A stretch of 64,000 bases of DNA from Parahalioglobus pacificus (GTDB lineage: Bacteria; Pseudomonadota; Gammaproteobacteria; Pseudomonadales; Halieaceae): contig NZ_BMYM01000001.1 in the NCBI RefSeq assembly GCF_014652275.1, positions 1,488,001-1,552,000 of the forward strand, written 5' to 3'. The position numbers were made by a program, and so were the translations under genes. The notes under the pieces were generated by a model. It had not been told where the DNA came from. It was given only the letters and a program-made list of their open reading frames with translations, and made no database searches. Below, piece after piece: positions 43,252 to 53,067 of the stretch; within the stretch, counting starts at the first letter, position 1, and every line of letters begins with the position of its first letter.

Positions 43252-44694
43252 CTAACCGACTGAGCCTTCGAGGCTCACTTCCAACAACTTGCCTGCCTCT
43301 ACGGCGAACTCCATAGGCAGCTCTTTGAATACTTCCTTACAGAAGCCGTTCACTATCATCGACACGGCTTTCTCTTCGTCCAGACCGCGCTGCAGGCAGA
43401 GATAGAGTTGATCGTCGCTGACCTTGGAGGTCGTCGCCTCGTGCTCAACCACAGCGCTGGGATTCTTGCTCTCGATATAGGGGAAGGTGTGTGCTGCGCA
43501 CTTATCCCCAATCAGCAGGGAGTCACACTGGGTGTAGTTACGCGCACCCTCTGCGCGAGGCCCCATACGCACCAGACCGCGGTAGGCGTTGCTCGAGCGG
43601 CCCGCAGAGATACCTTTGGAAATAATGGTTGAACGGGTGTTTTTACCCAGATGAACCATTTTCGTACCTGTGTCGGCTTGCTGCAGGTTATTGGTGAGCG
43701 CCACCGAGTAGAACTCACCCACGCTGTTGTCACCGCGCAGTATGCAGCTTGGGTATTTCCAGGTGACCGCCGAACCGGTTTCCACCTGCGTCCAGGAAAT
43801 CTTTGCATTGGTGTGGGCAACACCGCGCTTGGTCACGAAGTTGTAGATACCGCCCTTGCCCTCGGCATCCCCCGGGTACCAGTTTTGTACCGTGGAGTAC
43901 TTGATCTCGGCATCATCCAGCGCCACCAGCTCAACTACCGCGGCGTGCAGCTGGTTCTCGTCGCGCATGGGCGCAGTACACCCCTCCAAATAGCTGACGT
44001 GGCTGCCCTCATCGGCAATGATCAGGGTGCGCTCGAACTGGCCGGTATTGGCCTCGTTGATGCGGAAGTAGGTGGACAGCTCCATGGGGCAACGAACACC
44101 CTTGGGGATGTAAACAAACGATCCGTCAGAAAACACAGCACTGTTGAGCGCGGCGTAAAAATTGTCCTTCCGAGGCACCACAGTGCCAATGTATTTCTTC
44201 ACCAGCTCCGGGTACTCATGTACCGCTTCGGACATGGAGCAAAACAGCACACCCGCCTCAGCCAGTTTCTCCCTGAACGTGGTTGTGACCGATACCGAGT
44301 CAAACACCACATCTACCGCCACACCGGCCAGGGCCGCCTGCTCATGCAGGGGAATGCCCAACTTCTCGTAGGTCTCCAGCAGTTCCGGGTCTACTTCATC
44401 CAGACTCTTGGGGCGTTTTTCGTCCAGGCTCTTGGGCGAGGAATAATAAGATACGGCCTGGAAATCCACCTCGGGATAATTGACGTGGGCCCACTCGGGC
44501 TCAGACATTTCCTGCCAAACCCGGAAAGCCTCCAGACGCCACTCCAGCATCCACTCAGGCTCATTTTTCTTCGCCGACAGCGCGCGAACAACGTCCTCGT
44601 TCAGCCCTGGCGGAAAGGTCTCTGATTCGACCAGCGTGGTGAAGCCGGCCGCATACTCGCGCTCAATGGCGCTATCAATTTGTTCTTGGCTCAT
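43252..44694 (-). CDS. sufB: Fe-S assembly scaffold subunit SufB
   Basis: This 480-residue protein is of the usual length. The core region has [19 protein letters not shown], and [20 protein letters not shown] near 400 holds the conserved Cys that accepts sulfur. It is the scaffold on which the cluster forms with SufD. It starts 7 bases downstream of iscR and belongs to its operon. Confidence 0.97.
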   Translation of the reverse strand: MSQEQIDSAIEREYAAGFTTLVESETFPPGLNEDVVRALSAKKNEPEWMLEWRLEAFRVWQEMSEPEWAHVNYPEVDFQAVSYYSSPKSLDEKRPKSLDEVDPELLETYEKLGIPLHEQAALAGVAVDVVFDSVSVTTTFREKLAEAGVLFCSMSEAVHEYPELVKKYIGTVVPRKDNFYAALNSAVFSDGSFVYIPKGVRCPMELSTYFRINEANTGQFERTLIIADEGSHVSYLEGCTAPMRDENQLHAAVVELVALDDAEIKYSTVQNWYPGDAEGKGGIYNFVTKRGVAHTNAKISWTQVETGSAVTWKYPSCILRGDNSVGEFYSVALTNNLQQADTGTKMVHLGKNTRSTIISKGISAGRSSNAYRGLVRMGPRAEGARNYTQCDSLLIGDKCAAHTFPYIESKNPSAVVEHEATTSKVSDDQLYLCLQRGLDEEKAVSMIVNGFCKEVFKELPMEFAVEAGKLLEVSLEGSVG

Positions 44695-44701
44695 ACCTTA
44701 C

Positions 44702-45223
44702 CTATACGCTCTGATCGGCGCCGCGGTTGTGCGCCTGACCGTCGTTGTCACTGATTTGTCGCAGGGTGATGTCAGCGCCGACATCGGTGCGCGCCGATTG
44801 CTGACAAGCGATGTCACGCACTTCCCGCCGCCGCACCAGATCAGCCAATGTGATGTCGCCGAGGAAGTCACGAATCTGGTCCGACAGGTCCATCCACAGA
44901 TGGTGTGTCAGGCAGGTCTCGCCGTTCTGGCAATCTCCTGCACCTTTGCAACGCGTGGCATCGGTGGTTTCATTCACCGCCTCAATCACCTCAGCGACAC
45001 TGATGTCCGTCGCCTCTTTGCCAAGGTGGTAACCGCCGCCGGGCCCACGAACGCTCTGGACCAGTCCCTGGCGCCGCAGTTGGGCAAACAACTGCTCTAG
45101 ATAAGACAGTGAAATGTCCTGACGCTCCGAGATTCCTGCAAGCGGGATAGGCCCCTGCTGCTGGTTAAGGGCGAGGTCTAGAATCGACGTCACGGCGTAA
45201 CGTCCTTTTGTCGTTAATCGCAT
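44702..45223 (-). CDS. iscR: Rrf2-family Fe-S cluster regulator IscR
   Basis: This 173-residue protein has an N-terminal winged helix ([19 protein letters not shown]). The cluster ligands are Cys92, Cys98, Cys104 and His107, the same numbering as in E. coli IscR. Holo-IscR represses type 1 sites when clusters are plentiful. It is the first gene of the suf operon, which here replaces an isc operon as its partner. A matching site lies upstream at 45271-45295, pointing to self-control. Confidence 0.95.
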   Translation of the reverse strand: MRLTTKGRYAVTSILDLALNQQQGPIPLAGISERQDISLSYLEQLFAQLRRQGLVQSVRGPGGGYHLGKEATDISVAEVIEAVNETTDATRCKGAGDCQNGETCLTHHLWMDLSDQIRDFLGDITLADLVRRREVRDIACQQSARTDVGADITLRQISDNDGQAHNRGADQSV

Positions 45224-45270
45224 ACTGGCGGCTGACCGTTGCTTCTCAATTTGACGGCGCGGAGTGTGCC

Positions 45271-45295
45271 ATAACCCAGTATTTTACTCAACTAT
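45271..45295 (-). promoter_or_regulatory. IscR type 1 binding site upstream of iscR-suf
   Basis: Read on the minus strand, this 25-base element begins ATAGTTGA and ends GGGTTAT around an AT-rich centre. It matches about 21 of 25 positions of the known E. coli type 1 consensus (ATASYYGAC...GTCRRSTAT). It lies about 48 bases before the iscR ATG, within the promoter zone. Confidence 0.72.
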
Positions 45296-45465
45296 ATAAC
45301 CCTGATTGCCGTAGGGGAATGAGGCGATGGGTGGATCGTTGGGAGGCTTCGCAGGTCGGCTTTCTTATACCAGCCGAATGCGCTGCTTTGAGCAGGCATG
45401 ACGGGGCCGAGGCAGACGGGCCATAATCGCGTTTTTAATGACTAGCGCAAATGGAGTTCAGCAGT

Positions 45466-46371
45466 ATGGGCGTAGCAAGCATTGGGTATGTTCGGATAGC
45501 CTCAACAGACACAGCGGCATGGATGTCCTTCGGCACCGAAATTCTTGGCCTGATGGACGCAGGTCGCGAGGACGCCGCTGGCGCGCGTTTCCTGCGCATG
45601 GACGACCACCCCTTCCGCTTTATGATCGAGCCTGCCGAGGCAGACAAACTGCTGGCCTGTGGACTGGAGTACCGTGACCGCGAGGATTGGCAGGCCGTTT
45701 GCGATGCCCTCACTGCCGCAGGCCATTTCGTGACACCCGGAGACAGTGACGAAGCGAAACGCCGCTGTGTCAGCAATTTCGCCACTGTCACCGATCCCTC
45801 AGGCAATGTGCTGGAACTCTACTACGGCCGCTTGCTGGACTACCGCCCGCTGGTCTCGCCCGTGGGCATCAGCGAATTCATCACCGGCGATGAATCCACC
45901 GGCGATATGGGTTTCGGCCACGCGGTCTTGCCGGCACCCCACACCGAGACCACGCTGAGCTTCTACACTGACATTATCGGCCTGGGTTTGAGCGACGACC
46001 TCTACCCCCCCATGCCGGAAGGCGCGCCGGAATCACGCGTTATATTCATGCACGCGGATAACCCCCGTCAGCACTCATTGGCGTTGTACAACCAGCCCCA
46101 CCCTGCGGCCGTGGTTCACCTTATGGTTGAAGTTGCCACCCTGGATGAAGTTGGCATGGCGCTGGATCGGGTACAAAAAGCCGGCCTGCCCCTTCTTGCC
46201 ACACTGGGACGCCACATCAACGACAATATGTGCAGCTTCTACGTGTTGGCACCCGGCGGCATTGCGGTTGAGTACGGTTACGATGGCCTGCTGGTCAACT
46301 GGGACAACTACGTCCCGACGGTGAGCACTGAAGGCGATGTCTGGGGGCACGAGTACAGTTTCCCGGGGTAG
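45466..46371 (+). CDS. Type I extradiol dioxygenase (BphC/HsaC-like, VOC fold)
   Basis: From ATG 45466, with GGAG 9 bases upstream, the product is 301 residues made of two VOC modules. The C-terminal module has the iron ligands: His in MGFGHAVLPA near 152, His in AAVVHLMVEV near 215, and Glu in GIAVEYGYD near 267. LGRHINDNMCSFYV is the second-shell signature of extradiol enzymes. It should cleave a catecholic ring next to the diol using Fe(II) and O2. No companion hydrolase of a meta pathway is adjacent, so the pathway is not defined. Confidence 0.88.
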   Translation: MGVASIGYVRIASTDTAAWMSFGTEILGLMDAGREDAAGARFLRMDDHPFRFMIEPAEADKLLACGLEYRDREDWQAVCDALTAAGHFVTPGDSDEAKRRCVSNFATVTDPSGNVLELYYGRLLDYRPLVSPVGISEFITGDESTGDMGFGHAVLPAPHTETTLSFYTDIIGLGLSDDLYPPMPEGAPESRVIFMHADNPRQHSLALYNQPHPAAVVHLMVEVATLDEVGMALDRVQKAGLPLLATLGRHINDNMCSFYVLAPGGIAVEYGYDGLLVNWDNYVPTVSTEGDVWGHEYSFPG

Positions 46372-46383
46372 CCCACGCCGATC

Positions 46384-47412
46384 TTACAGCGCCGCTTTCA
46401 CAGCGGCGCCGACATTTTCCATAGCCAGGTTCTGGTGCAGCCTATCCAGTGTCGCTCGCACGTAGTCACCGGCCTGCCAGGCATCACCCATCGCAAATGT
46501 CACCGCCGTGCCCACCCACAGGTACAGGGCATGCCAGCGCAACTGTTCCAGCAACTCCTCGTACGCCGGCGCGTGAACACCGAGCGCTAGCAGGCTCTGC
46601 CGGTAATGTGTGAGTAGTGACGGCAAGCGCTCTTGTATCTCGGGGGGCGCAAGATTTGCCATCAAAAAGTAACCCACGTCGCGCATGGCCGGTGCTCGCG
46701 CAACCAGCGCCCAGTCTAGAAACCCCGGGCGCTCGCCGTCCATAAACAGGTTGCCGTCATGCACATCGCCGTGAACCAGGGTGTGATCGCCGCGATTCCA
46801 CAATGCGTGAATAGCATCGGTATGGGCCAGGTATAACTCGGCCAGTTCGGTAAACACGGGTGGCAAGTCTGCCCCGTGCTGAGAGAGCGCCTGCTGCACC
46901 AATGTCACTGCTATCGGATGCTGTCGCGGTGGCTCCAGCCAGGCTAAATCCGTGTCAAAGCGCTCACTGCGCCAGTAGCGCGCATGCAAGGCAGCAAACT
47001 CTGCCAGCATAGTTTCTTCATATGTTCCGTGATGCGTCGCGGCATTGTTGAAGGTGCAACCACTTGTCGCTAAATCCTCAATCAACATCAGATAATGTTC
47101 ACCCGCATCATCACTGTCTGCGAAGAACACGCCGGGTACACGCACCGGGACCTCATCGGCCAGCTGACCGTAGAAAAGCACCTCTCGCTTGCCCATGCCT
47201 GCGGAGGTAACAAAGGCCCGCTGCATCTCATCACGGGGCGGATACTTAACGAATATTGACTCTGGCACGCCAGTGCCTGTGAGTAATAGCTGTGCGCGTC
47301 CCGTGGTGCCCTCGTGACTACCGGCGACGGCCACCGTGTCTACACGCACCCCCAGCACCTGACTCAACCACTCGGCAGTAATGTGTTTGGGACCGCCCGG
47401 AAAATCAGCCAT
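46384..47412 (-). CDS. APH/choline-kinase-like phosphotransferase
   Basis: This 342-residue protein has the kinase motifs of the aminoglycoside phosphotransferase superfamily: FVKYPPRDEM with the ATP-binding Lys, LVHGDVHDGNLFMDG (catalytic Asp and Asn) and PGFLDWALVARAPAMRDVGYFL (metal Asp). In acyl-CoA and lipid catabolic neighbourhoods such proteins often resemble acyl-CoA dehydrogenase-linked kinases of unknown substrate; antibiotic resistance need not be implied. Its ATG overlaps the stop of the DUF1330 gene (TGATG). Confidence 0.87.
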   Translation of the reverse strand: MADFPGGPKHITAEWLSQVLGVRVDTVAVAGSHEGTTGRAQLLLTGTGVPESIFVKYPPRDEMQRAFVTSAGMGKREVLFYGQLADEVPVRVPGVFFADSDDAGEHYLMLIEDLATSGCTFNNAATHHGTYEETMLAEFAALHARYWRSERFDTDLAWLEPPRQHPIAVTLVQQALSQHGADLPPVFTELAELYLAHTDAIHALWNRGDHTLVHGDVHDGNLFMDGERPGFLDWALVARAPAMRDVGYFLMANLAPPEIQERLPSLLTHYRQSLLALGVHAPAYEELLEQLRWHALYLWVGTAVTFAMGDAWQAGDYVRATLDRLHQNLAMENVGAAVKAAL

Positions 47413-47837
47413 CAGTTGGGAGCCAGTACCAGCGCGTCCATCGTTTCAATATTGATCTGTCCTTCAAGCCCCGCCTCCCTGTGCACCGCGATCTCCAGGT
47501 AGGCCTCTGAGGTGATCATATCCAGCATCGCCTGACGGCTTGGGTAATAGGCGATAGCAACACGGTCCCAAAGGTCCTCTACCTCACCCAACATCAGGCG
47601 CGACACATCACCGCTGAACAGCAGGCCACCGCCATGCTTCTGCAACAGCTCAAACACGCCCTGTCCATAGAGTGCGTAGGCCTCTTCTCCGGTCAATGCT
47701 GTTTCGCGACCATCGGCGTACTCGGCTTTCTCCCGAAATTTCAGCAGGTTCACCATATGAATGGGACCTTTCTCCGGTGACTCACCAAACCCCGCCAGCT
47801 GCGCATCACTGGGGATAGTGCGATTGTTAACTTCCAT
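47412..47837 (-). CDS. DUF1330 family protein
   Basis: From ATG 47837, preceded by GGAGAGC, the product is 141 residues; the upstream open frame to 48326 is not protein-like and overlaps the divergent synthetase gene. The stretch GPIHMVNLLKFREKAEY and the later VAIAYYPSRQAMLDMITSEAYLE match the DUF1330 ferredoxin-like (dimeric alpha-beta barrel) fold. The function is unknown. It is coupled to the phosphotransferase by overlapping stop and start. Confidence 0.85.
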   Translation of the reverse strand: MEVNNRTIPSDAQLAGFGESPEKGPIHMVNLLKFREKAEYADGRETALTGEEAYALYGQGVFELLQKHGGGLLFSGDVSRLMLGEVEDLWDRVAIAYYPSRQAMLDMITSEAYLEIAVHREAGLEGQINIETMDALVLAPN

Positions 47838-47975
47838 AGCTGCTCTCCATAACCGTCGACTGTGTCGCAGGGTAATCCGATGCTGTCCCCACCTCAACGG
47901 GGGGCCGGCTGATTCTATTTTCAGACGCTCCATTAGGGCGTATGGTTGCCAAAAAGAAGAAGACGGAGCACTCGC

Positions 47976-49592
47976 ATGAGCTGGAACTTTGGCGACATAA
48001 TGGACACGCTTACCGAGGTGGTGCCGGGAAACCATCCTGCACTGATCCATGGTGACAGGGTACTGACCTGGCAAGACGTGGATGAACGCTCCAATCGCCT
48101 CGCCAGGAACTTGCTTCAGGGCGGCGCCGCGACCGGCGACAAGGTCGGTTTCTATATGCGCAATCGACCGGAGTACATGGAGCTTCTCGCCGCCTGTTTC
48201 CGCGCGAGACTGACCCACGTCAACGTCAACTATCGATACACTGCTGACGAAGTGCATTACATCTTCGATAACTCCGACGCTACCGTGGTGGTCTATGGCA
48301 GTGAGTTTCGCGACAACATCCAACAATTGAAACCCCGCCTACCCAAGGTCACGCAGTGGGTTGAGATTACTGGTGAGACACCCGTCGAAGGCAGCCTTAG
48401 CTATGAAACACTGGCAACCTCTGGCGTTGCCGGCGCACTGAATGTACAGCGCTCGCCGGATGATCTCCTGCTGCTGTATACCGGCGGCACCACCGGTATG
48501 CCCAAGGGCGTCATGTGGGACCACGACAATTTGCGCGAAGCACAGTCACTGGCATTGCGCGCCATCGGCCCGGTGCCTGAAACGCTGGATGAACTGCGCC
48601 AGAAGATTGCCAGCGATGGACCGGGCGACACCATGATTCCCGCCTGCCCGCTGATGCACGGTACAGGACTGTTTACTGCGATGGGCACTTTCTTCAGTGG
48701 CGGTACCGTTGTCACGCTACCCAGCGCTTCACTGGATGCTCCGGAACTGTGGCAAGCCGTGCAAGACCACGGCGTGAACTCAGTGTCTATCGTGGGCGAT
48801 GCCTTCGCTAAACCGCTGCTTGGCGCACTGCAGGAAAACCCCGGACGCTGGAACCTTGCCAGTCTCGGCGGCATGATCTCGTCGGGCGTAATGTGGTCGC
48901 AGGAGGTAAAAGAAGCCCTTCTTGAAGAGTTGCCCGCCGCCCTGCTGGTAGACAGCTTCGGTTCTTCCGAGGCCGTCGGTTTTGGCGCCTCCATCAGCGC
49001 CAAGGATATGCCGGTTGAAACCGCCAGCTTTACCACCAACGACTACTGCAAAGTGTTCGATGAAAACGACAATGAGATTCCTCGCGGCGGCGACACTCCG
49101 GGATTCATTGCATTCGGTGGACCCATCCCACTGGGCTACTACGGCGACGCCGAGAAAACCGCAAAAACCTTCAAGACCATTAACGGCCATCGCTACTCCA
49201 TACCTGGGGATTATTGCCTGGTGGGCACCGACGGTACCCTCACGCTATTGGGACGTGGCTCGGTATGTATTAACTCCGCGGGCGAGAAAATTTACCCGGA
49301 AGAAGTCGAAGAGACGCTCAAGCTGCACCCAGCGGTGGACGACGCACTAGTGGTAGGCGTAGCCGACGAAAAATGGGGCCAGGCTGTGACTGCGGTTGTA
49401 AAGCCAAATAACAATGCCAGCGTGGACGAGCAGACATTGGTGGACTTTGTTAAAGGGCGGCTCGCACATTACAAGTCGCCCAAGCATGTCTTCTTCGGCG
49501 GCCCACCCTTCCGGGCGCCGAATGGTAAAGCCGATTACAAATCGGTCACCGCTTTTGCCCAGGCGGAAGTCGCCACACGCGCCGGTGGTTAA
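47976..49592 (+). CDS. Acyl-CoA synthetase (AMP-binding), second copy
   Basis: This 538-residue ANL enzyme has LYTGGTTGMPKGVMWDH, DSFGSSEAVGFG, GRGSVCINSAGEKIYPEEVE and C-terminal PNGKADYKS with the catalytic Lys. It is clearly related to the synthetase at 27342-28970, with the same length and same motifs, so the two are paralogues that may take different acids. The ATG 47976 is used, with CGGAG before it. It diverges from the DUF1330 gene and converges on acdS across a long stem. Confidence 0.91.
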   Translation: MSWNFGDIMDTLTEVVPGNHPALIHGDRVLTWQDVDERSNRLARNLLQGGAATGDKVGFYMRNRPEYMELLAACFRARLTHVNVNYRYTADEVHYIFDNSDATVVVYGSEFRDNIQQLKPRLPKVTQWVEITGETPVEGSLSYETLATSGVAGALNVQRSPDDLLLLYTGGTTGMPKGVMWDHDNLREAQSLALRAIGPVPETLDELRQKIASDGPGDTMIPACPLMHGTGLFTAMGTFFSGGTVVTLPSASLDAPELWQAVQDHGVNSVSIVGDAFAKPLLGALQENPGRWNLASLGGMISSGVMWSQEVKEALLEELPAALLVDSFGSSEAVGFGASISAKDMPVETASFTTNDYCKVFDENDNEIPRGGDTPGFIAFGGPIPLGYYGDAEKTAKTFKTINGHRYSIPGDYCLVGTDGTLTLLGRGSVCINSAGEKIYPEEVEETLKLHPAVDDALVVGVADEKWGQAVTAVVKPNNNASVDEQTLVDFVKGRLAHYKSPKHVFFGGPPFRAPNGKADYKSVTAFAQAEVATRAGG

Positions 49593-49603
49593 GAGACCGT
49601 GAG

Positions 49604-49647
49604 AACGGCTGAGAGCAGGACCAAAAGTAGCAGGGCTCTGAGCCGTT
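49604..49647. terminator. Stem-loop between convergent genes
   Basis: AACGGCTGAGAGC pairs with GCTCTGAGCCGTT (one mismatch) over a loop of about 18 bases, between the synthetase stop and the acdS stop. There is no clear T run, so it is either a rho-assisted terminator or an RNA 3'-end protecting stem for both transcripts. Confidence 0.5.
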
Positions 49648-50662
49648 AACCGTTTCTGTATAGGTAGCTGTAGGCGTTGATGGCAGGCACGCCCCCAAGA
49701 TGCGCGTACAACACTCGCGAGCCCTTCGGGAAAAACCCCTTTCGAATCAGGTCAATGAGACCCTGCATTGATTTCCCCTCATACACGGGGTCAGTCATCA
49801 TGCCCTCCAGTTGCGCACACAACCTGATCGCATCATTGGTCTCTTCTGAGGGCACACCGTATGCCGGGTAGGCATAATCGGGTAACAGTGTAAGGTCCCC
49901 CTCTGTGATGCCGCGACCGAGCTCCACTTTCTCTGCAGTATCAGAGGCGATCTGCAACACCTGCCGACGGGTTTGCTCTAGAGTGCCCGAGGCATCGATG
50001 CCAATGACGCGATCGGCGCGACCATCGTCGGCAAAGCCGACCAGCATGCCCGCATGGGTAGAACCGGTTACCGTGCACACCACGACGAAGTCGAACTGGA
50101 AACCCAGCGTGGCCTCCTGCGCCCTCACCTCCTCGGCAAAACCAACAAAGCCAAGACCACCCAAGGGATGCACTGACGCACCCGCGGGAATCGCATAGGG
50201 CTTGCCACCACGATCACGAACACTGGTCAGCGCGGCCTCCCAACTTTCCCTGATACCGATATCAAAGCCCACGTCGACCATCTCGATTTCCGCGCCCATC
50301 AGTCGGCTCATCAGGATGTTACCTACGCGGTCATACACTGCATCAGGAAATGGCACCCAGCTCTCCTGCACTAAGTGGCACTTCATCCCCAGCTTGGCTG
50401 CAACGGCAGCCACTTGCCGCGTGTGGTTGCTCTGTACACCCCCTATGGTCACCAGCGTATCCGCACCCTGAGCAAGAGCATCCGGTACGATGTACTCCAG
50501 CTTACGCAGTTTGTTGCCGCCAAACGCCAAGCCGCTGTTGCAGTCCTCTCGTTTGGCAAACAGGTGCACGTCGCCGCCCAGGTGATCAGACAGTCTTGTT
50601 AAGGGCTCGATCGCAGTTGGGCCGAATGTCAGCGGATACCGCTCATACTGTGCCAGGTTCAT
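49646..50662 (-). CDS. acdS: 1-aminocyclopropane-1-carboxylate deaminase
   Basis: This 338-residue PLP enzyme has exactly the length of Pseudomonas AcdS and resembles it along the whole chain. The PLP Lys is in [12 protein letters not shown] near 51, with [15 protein letters not shown] near 76-90. The residues that separate true ACC deaminase from D-cysteine desulfhydrase are kept: Glu in DPVYEGKS near 295 and Leu in YAHLGGVPA near 322. It opens ACC to 2-oxobutanoate and ammonia. The trait is best known in plant-associated bacteria; here an algal source of ACC is a possibility. Confidence 0.94.
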   Translation of the reverse strand: MNLAQYERYPLTFGPTAIEPLTRLSDHLGGDVHLFAKREDCNSGLAFGGNKLRKLEYIVPDALAQGADTLVTIGGVQSNHTRQVAAVAAKLGMKCHLVQESWVPFPDAVYDRVGNILMSRLMGAEIEMVDVGFDIGIRESWEAALTSVRDRGGKPYAIPAGASVHPLGGLGFVGFAEEVRAQEATLGFQFDFVVVCTVTGSTHAGMLVGFADDGRADRVIGIDASGTLEQTRRQVLQIASDTAEKVELGRGITEGDLTLLPDYAYPAYGVPSEETNDAIRLCAQLEGMMTDPVYEGKSMQGLIDLIRKGFFPKGSRVLYAHLGGVPAINAYSYLYRNG

Positions 50663-50845
50663 TTAGACACTCCAGAAAATCGTTGATCTTGATAGTAGCA
50701 CCGCACGCGCGGCGCGAAGATCGCGCTCCAGCATGAGCGGATCAGAGTGGGTTCAAGCCCCTAGACCAGATCAGCGCCCACCCGCTACACAATGCACGGC
50801 TTTTTGCTAACGTATCTGACAACCATAACAACAGCGGTAGTCGCC

Positions 50846-53065
50846 ATGAGCCAAGCCGAAACGCACCATACCTTTTGCAGAATCTGCGAAGCCAGCTGTG
50901 GCCTTGTAGCCGAGGTCAAAGACAATCGAGTCGTCTCGTTGGCGCCGAACAAGGCCCACACGGGCACCCTTGGCTTCTCCTGTATGAAGGGACTGCACCA
51001 ACACAGCATGTACGATTCGGACGATCGTCTTAAGTATCCACTGAAGCGCGTTGGCGACGAATTCCAGCGGATCTCATGGGATCAGGCGTTGAGCGAGATA
51101 GGCGCCAAGGTGAAGGCACTGCGTGCAGAGAGTGATCAGTCTGTCGGCATGTACGTGGGCACGGCTGCTGGCTTCAGCATCCTGCATCCGATTTTCGCCG
51201 AAGGGTTTATGCAGGGTCTGGGATCGCACAACATCTTTTCATCCTCGACCCAGGATTGCGCCAACCGGTTCGCCGCAGCGAAAGAAATGTACGGCTTCCC
51301 CTTCTTTCAGCCTTTTGTCGATCTCGACAATGTTGAGTGCATGTTGATCGTTGGCACAAACCCTGTGGTATCCAAATGGACCTTCCTGCAGGTTGCGCAC
51401 CCTGTGAAGCGCCTGAAAGAAGTCAAAGCACGCGGCGGCCGCGTGATCGTCGTAGACCCGCGATTCAATGAAACCGCCAAGGTCGCGGGTGAACACCAAT
51501 TCATCAAGCCCAACTCCGATGTGTTTTTCTTCCTCTCGTTCCTGCAGGACATCTTCGCTCGCGGCGCCTGTGATGAGGCTGCCGTCCGGCAGTTCATGAC
51601 TGGGCTCGACGAACTCAAGGCGATGGTAGAACCGTGGACCCCGGAGCACACAGCAGAGGTCACCGGCATTTCTGCCGATGCACTGCGGGATCTGGTTTCA
51701 AGCTTCGTCGCTGCAAAAGGTGCTGCCATTGTGACTGGCACCGGGCTGGGCATGGGGCGCGACGGCACCCTCGCCCAGTGGCTGGCCGAATGTGTTACCG
51801 CGGTAACCGGCAATCTCGACGGCAGGGGCGGTACACTCGTTGGAGAGGGCATTTTCGATTTCGCTGGCTTTGCCAAAAAGAACAACATGTTCATGCGCAA
51901 AGCCCGCTCGCGAATCGGCAACTTCCGTGAGCTCAATGGCGGCTTTCCGGGTGGCATTCTCGCCGATGAAATCCTCACGCCGGGTGAGGGACAGATAAAG
52001 GGCATGTTCGTCACTGGCGGTAATCCATTGATGACCATGGCCAATGCAGAACGCCTAAAGGCGGCAATGGAAAGACTCGAGCTGCTGGTTGTTACCGATA
52101 TCTACCTGAACGAAACCGCCAGTCTGGCTGACTATGTGCTGCCGGCAACCAGCCCTTTGCAGCGGCCGGACCTGCCTTTCGTGTTTCCGCTCTTTCTGGG
52201 CATGCAGTCTATTCCGTATCTCGCAGCGACCGAGGCGCTGGTTGAGCCAGAGGGGGAACAACGTGATGAAGCCTCCATTTACACCGATCTGGCCACCGCT
52301 TGCGGCGTAGGACTGTTCGGCTCCAAAGCCGCGCAGTGGGCGCTGCGACTAATGAAGGGGTTAAACCGCTTGCGCCACCCACTGTCGATGCCCGGCTTAC
52401 CGCAACGTTTCATCCTGGACCAAATATTGAAACGGTCGGGCAATGGCAGCTTCAAAGCCTTGCTCCAACATACCGAAGGCAAAGCCAGGGAGCAGGTGTC
52501 ACCCGGCAGCTTCTTGGGTAAACGCCCAATCACCGACGACGGCATGGTGCATCTCGCACCCGCCGATTTTTTGAAGGCTGCCGCATCATTGGAGCAGCGC
52601 CATGAGGCACTCAAAGCACAGGATGCGGACGGGAGCTTCCGCATGATATCCAAGCGCACCCACAGCACGCACAATTCCTGGACGCAAAACATCGATGAGC
52701 TGACCAATGGTGAGCACAATCGCACCAATTTTGTATTCATGCACCCTGATGACGCTGAACGCCTGGGCCTCGGTGAAGGCGACGCGGCAGACATTCGTTC
52801 AGAGACAGCAACCATTCGGCTGCCGGTTAAAGCACTGAAGGAGCTGCTGCCCGGCACAGTTTCAGTACCTCACGGATGGGGGCATCAAAACGCACGTGGC
52901 CTTGGAGTCGCCGGGGCACTCAGCGGCGCCAACGTTAATATCCTGGCATCCGATGGCCCCGCTAGCGTGGAGCCGCTGTCAGGCATGGCTCACCTCACAG
53001 GCATTCCGGTACACATTACACCGGCAGCGGGCCCGATAAACTCAAACAGTTGGACAGGAACCTGA
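50846..53065 (+). CDS. Cytosolic molybdopterin oxidoreductase with 4Fe-4S cluster
   Basis: From ATG 50846 the product is 739 residues. The N-terminal cluster motif is CRICEASC plus a Cys at 46 (C-x2-C-x3-C-x27-C). The bis-MGD domains follow (NPVVSKWTF, VIVVDPRFNETAKVA, TGTGLGMGRDGT). A Cys in SSTQDCANRF near 137 sits where formate dehydrogenase and periplasmic nitrate reductase types place the molybdenum ligand. No Tat signal is present, so it stays in the cytosol. The substrate is unknown. An SDR gene starts 2 bases after its stop. Confidence 0.9.
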   Translation: MSQAETHHTFCRICEASCGLVAEVKDNRVVSLAPNKAHTGTLGFSCMKGLHQHSMYDSDDRLKYPLKRVGDEFQRISWDQALSEIGAKVKALRAESDQSVGMYVGTAAGFSILHPIFAEGFMQGLGSHNIFSSSTQDCANRFAAAKEMYGFPFFQPFVDLDNVECMLIVGTNPVVSKWTFLQVAHPVKRLKEVKARGGRVIVVDPRFNETAKVAGEHQFIKPNSDVFFFLSFLQDIFARGACDEAAVRQFMTGLDELKAMVEPWTPEHTAEVTGISADALRDLVSSFVAAKGAAIVTGTGLGMGRDGTLAQWLAECVTAVTGNLDGRGGTLVGEGIFDFAGFAKKNNMFMRKARSRIGNFRELNGGFPGGILADEILTPGEGQIKGMFVTGGNPLMTMANAERLKAAMERLELLVVTDIYLNETASLADYVLPATSPLQRPDLPFVFPLFLGMQSIPYLAATEALVEPEGEQRDEASIYTDLATACGVGLFGSKAAQWALRLMKGLNRLRHPLSMPGLPQRFILDQILKRSGNGSFKALLQHTEGKAREQVSPGSFLGKRPITDDGMVHLAPADFLKAAASLEQRHEALKAQDADGSFRMISKRTHSTHNSWTQNIDELTNGEHNRTNFVFMHPDDAERLGLGEGDAADIRSETATIRLPVKALKELLPGTVSVPHGWGHQNARGLGVAGALSGANVNILASDGPASVEPLSGMAHLTGIPVHITPAAGPINSNSWTGT

Positions 53066-53067
53066 TC

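Noticed and set aside
46384-47412. Aminoglycoside resistance gene
   Set aside because: The APH fold is broad; context is metabolic and no resistance-specific features are seen.
47838-48326. N-terminal extension of the DUF1330 frame to 304 codons
   Set aside because: The extra part is not like any DUF1330 member, overlaps the divergent synthetase gene, and a good ribosome site precedes the ATG at 47837.
49646-50662. D-cysteine desulfhydrase
   Set aside because: The diagnostic Glu and Leu positions and overall similarity fit ACC deaminase better.
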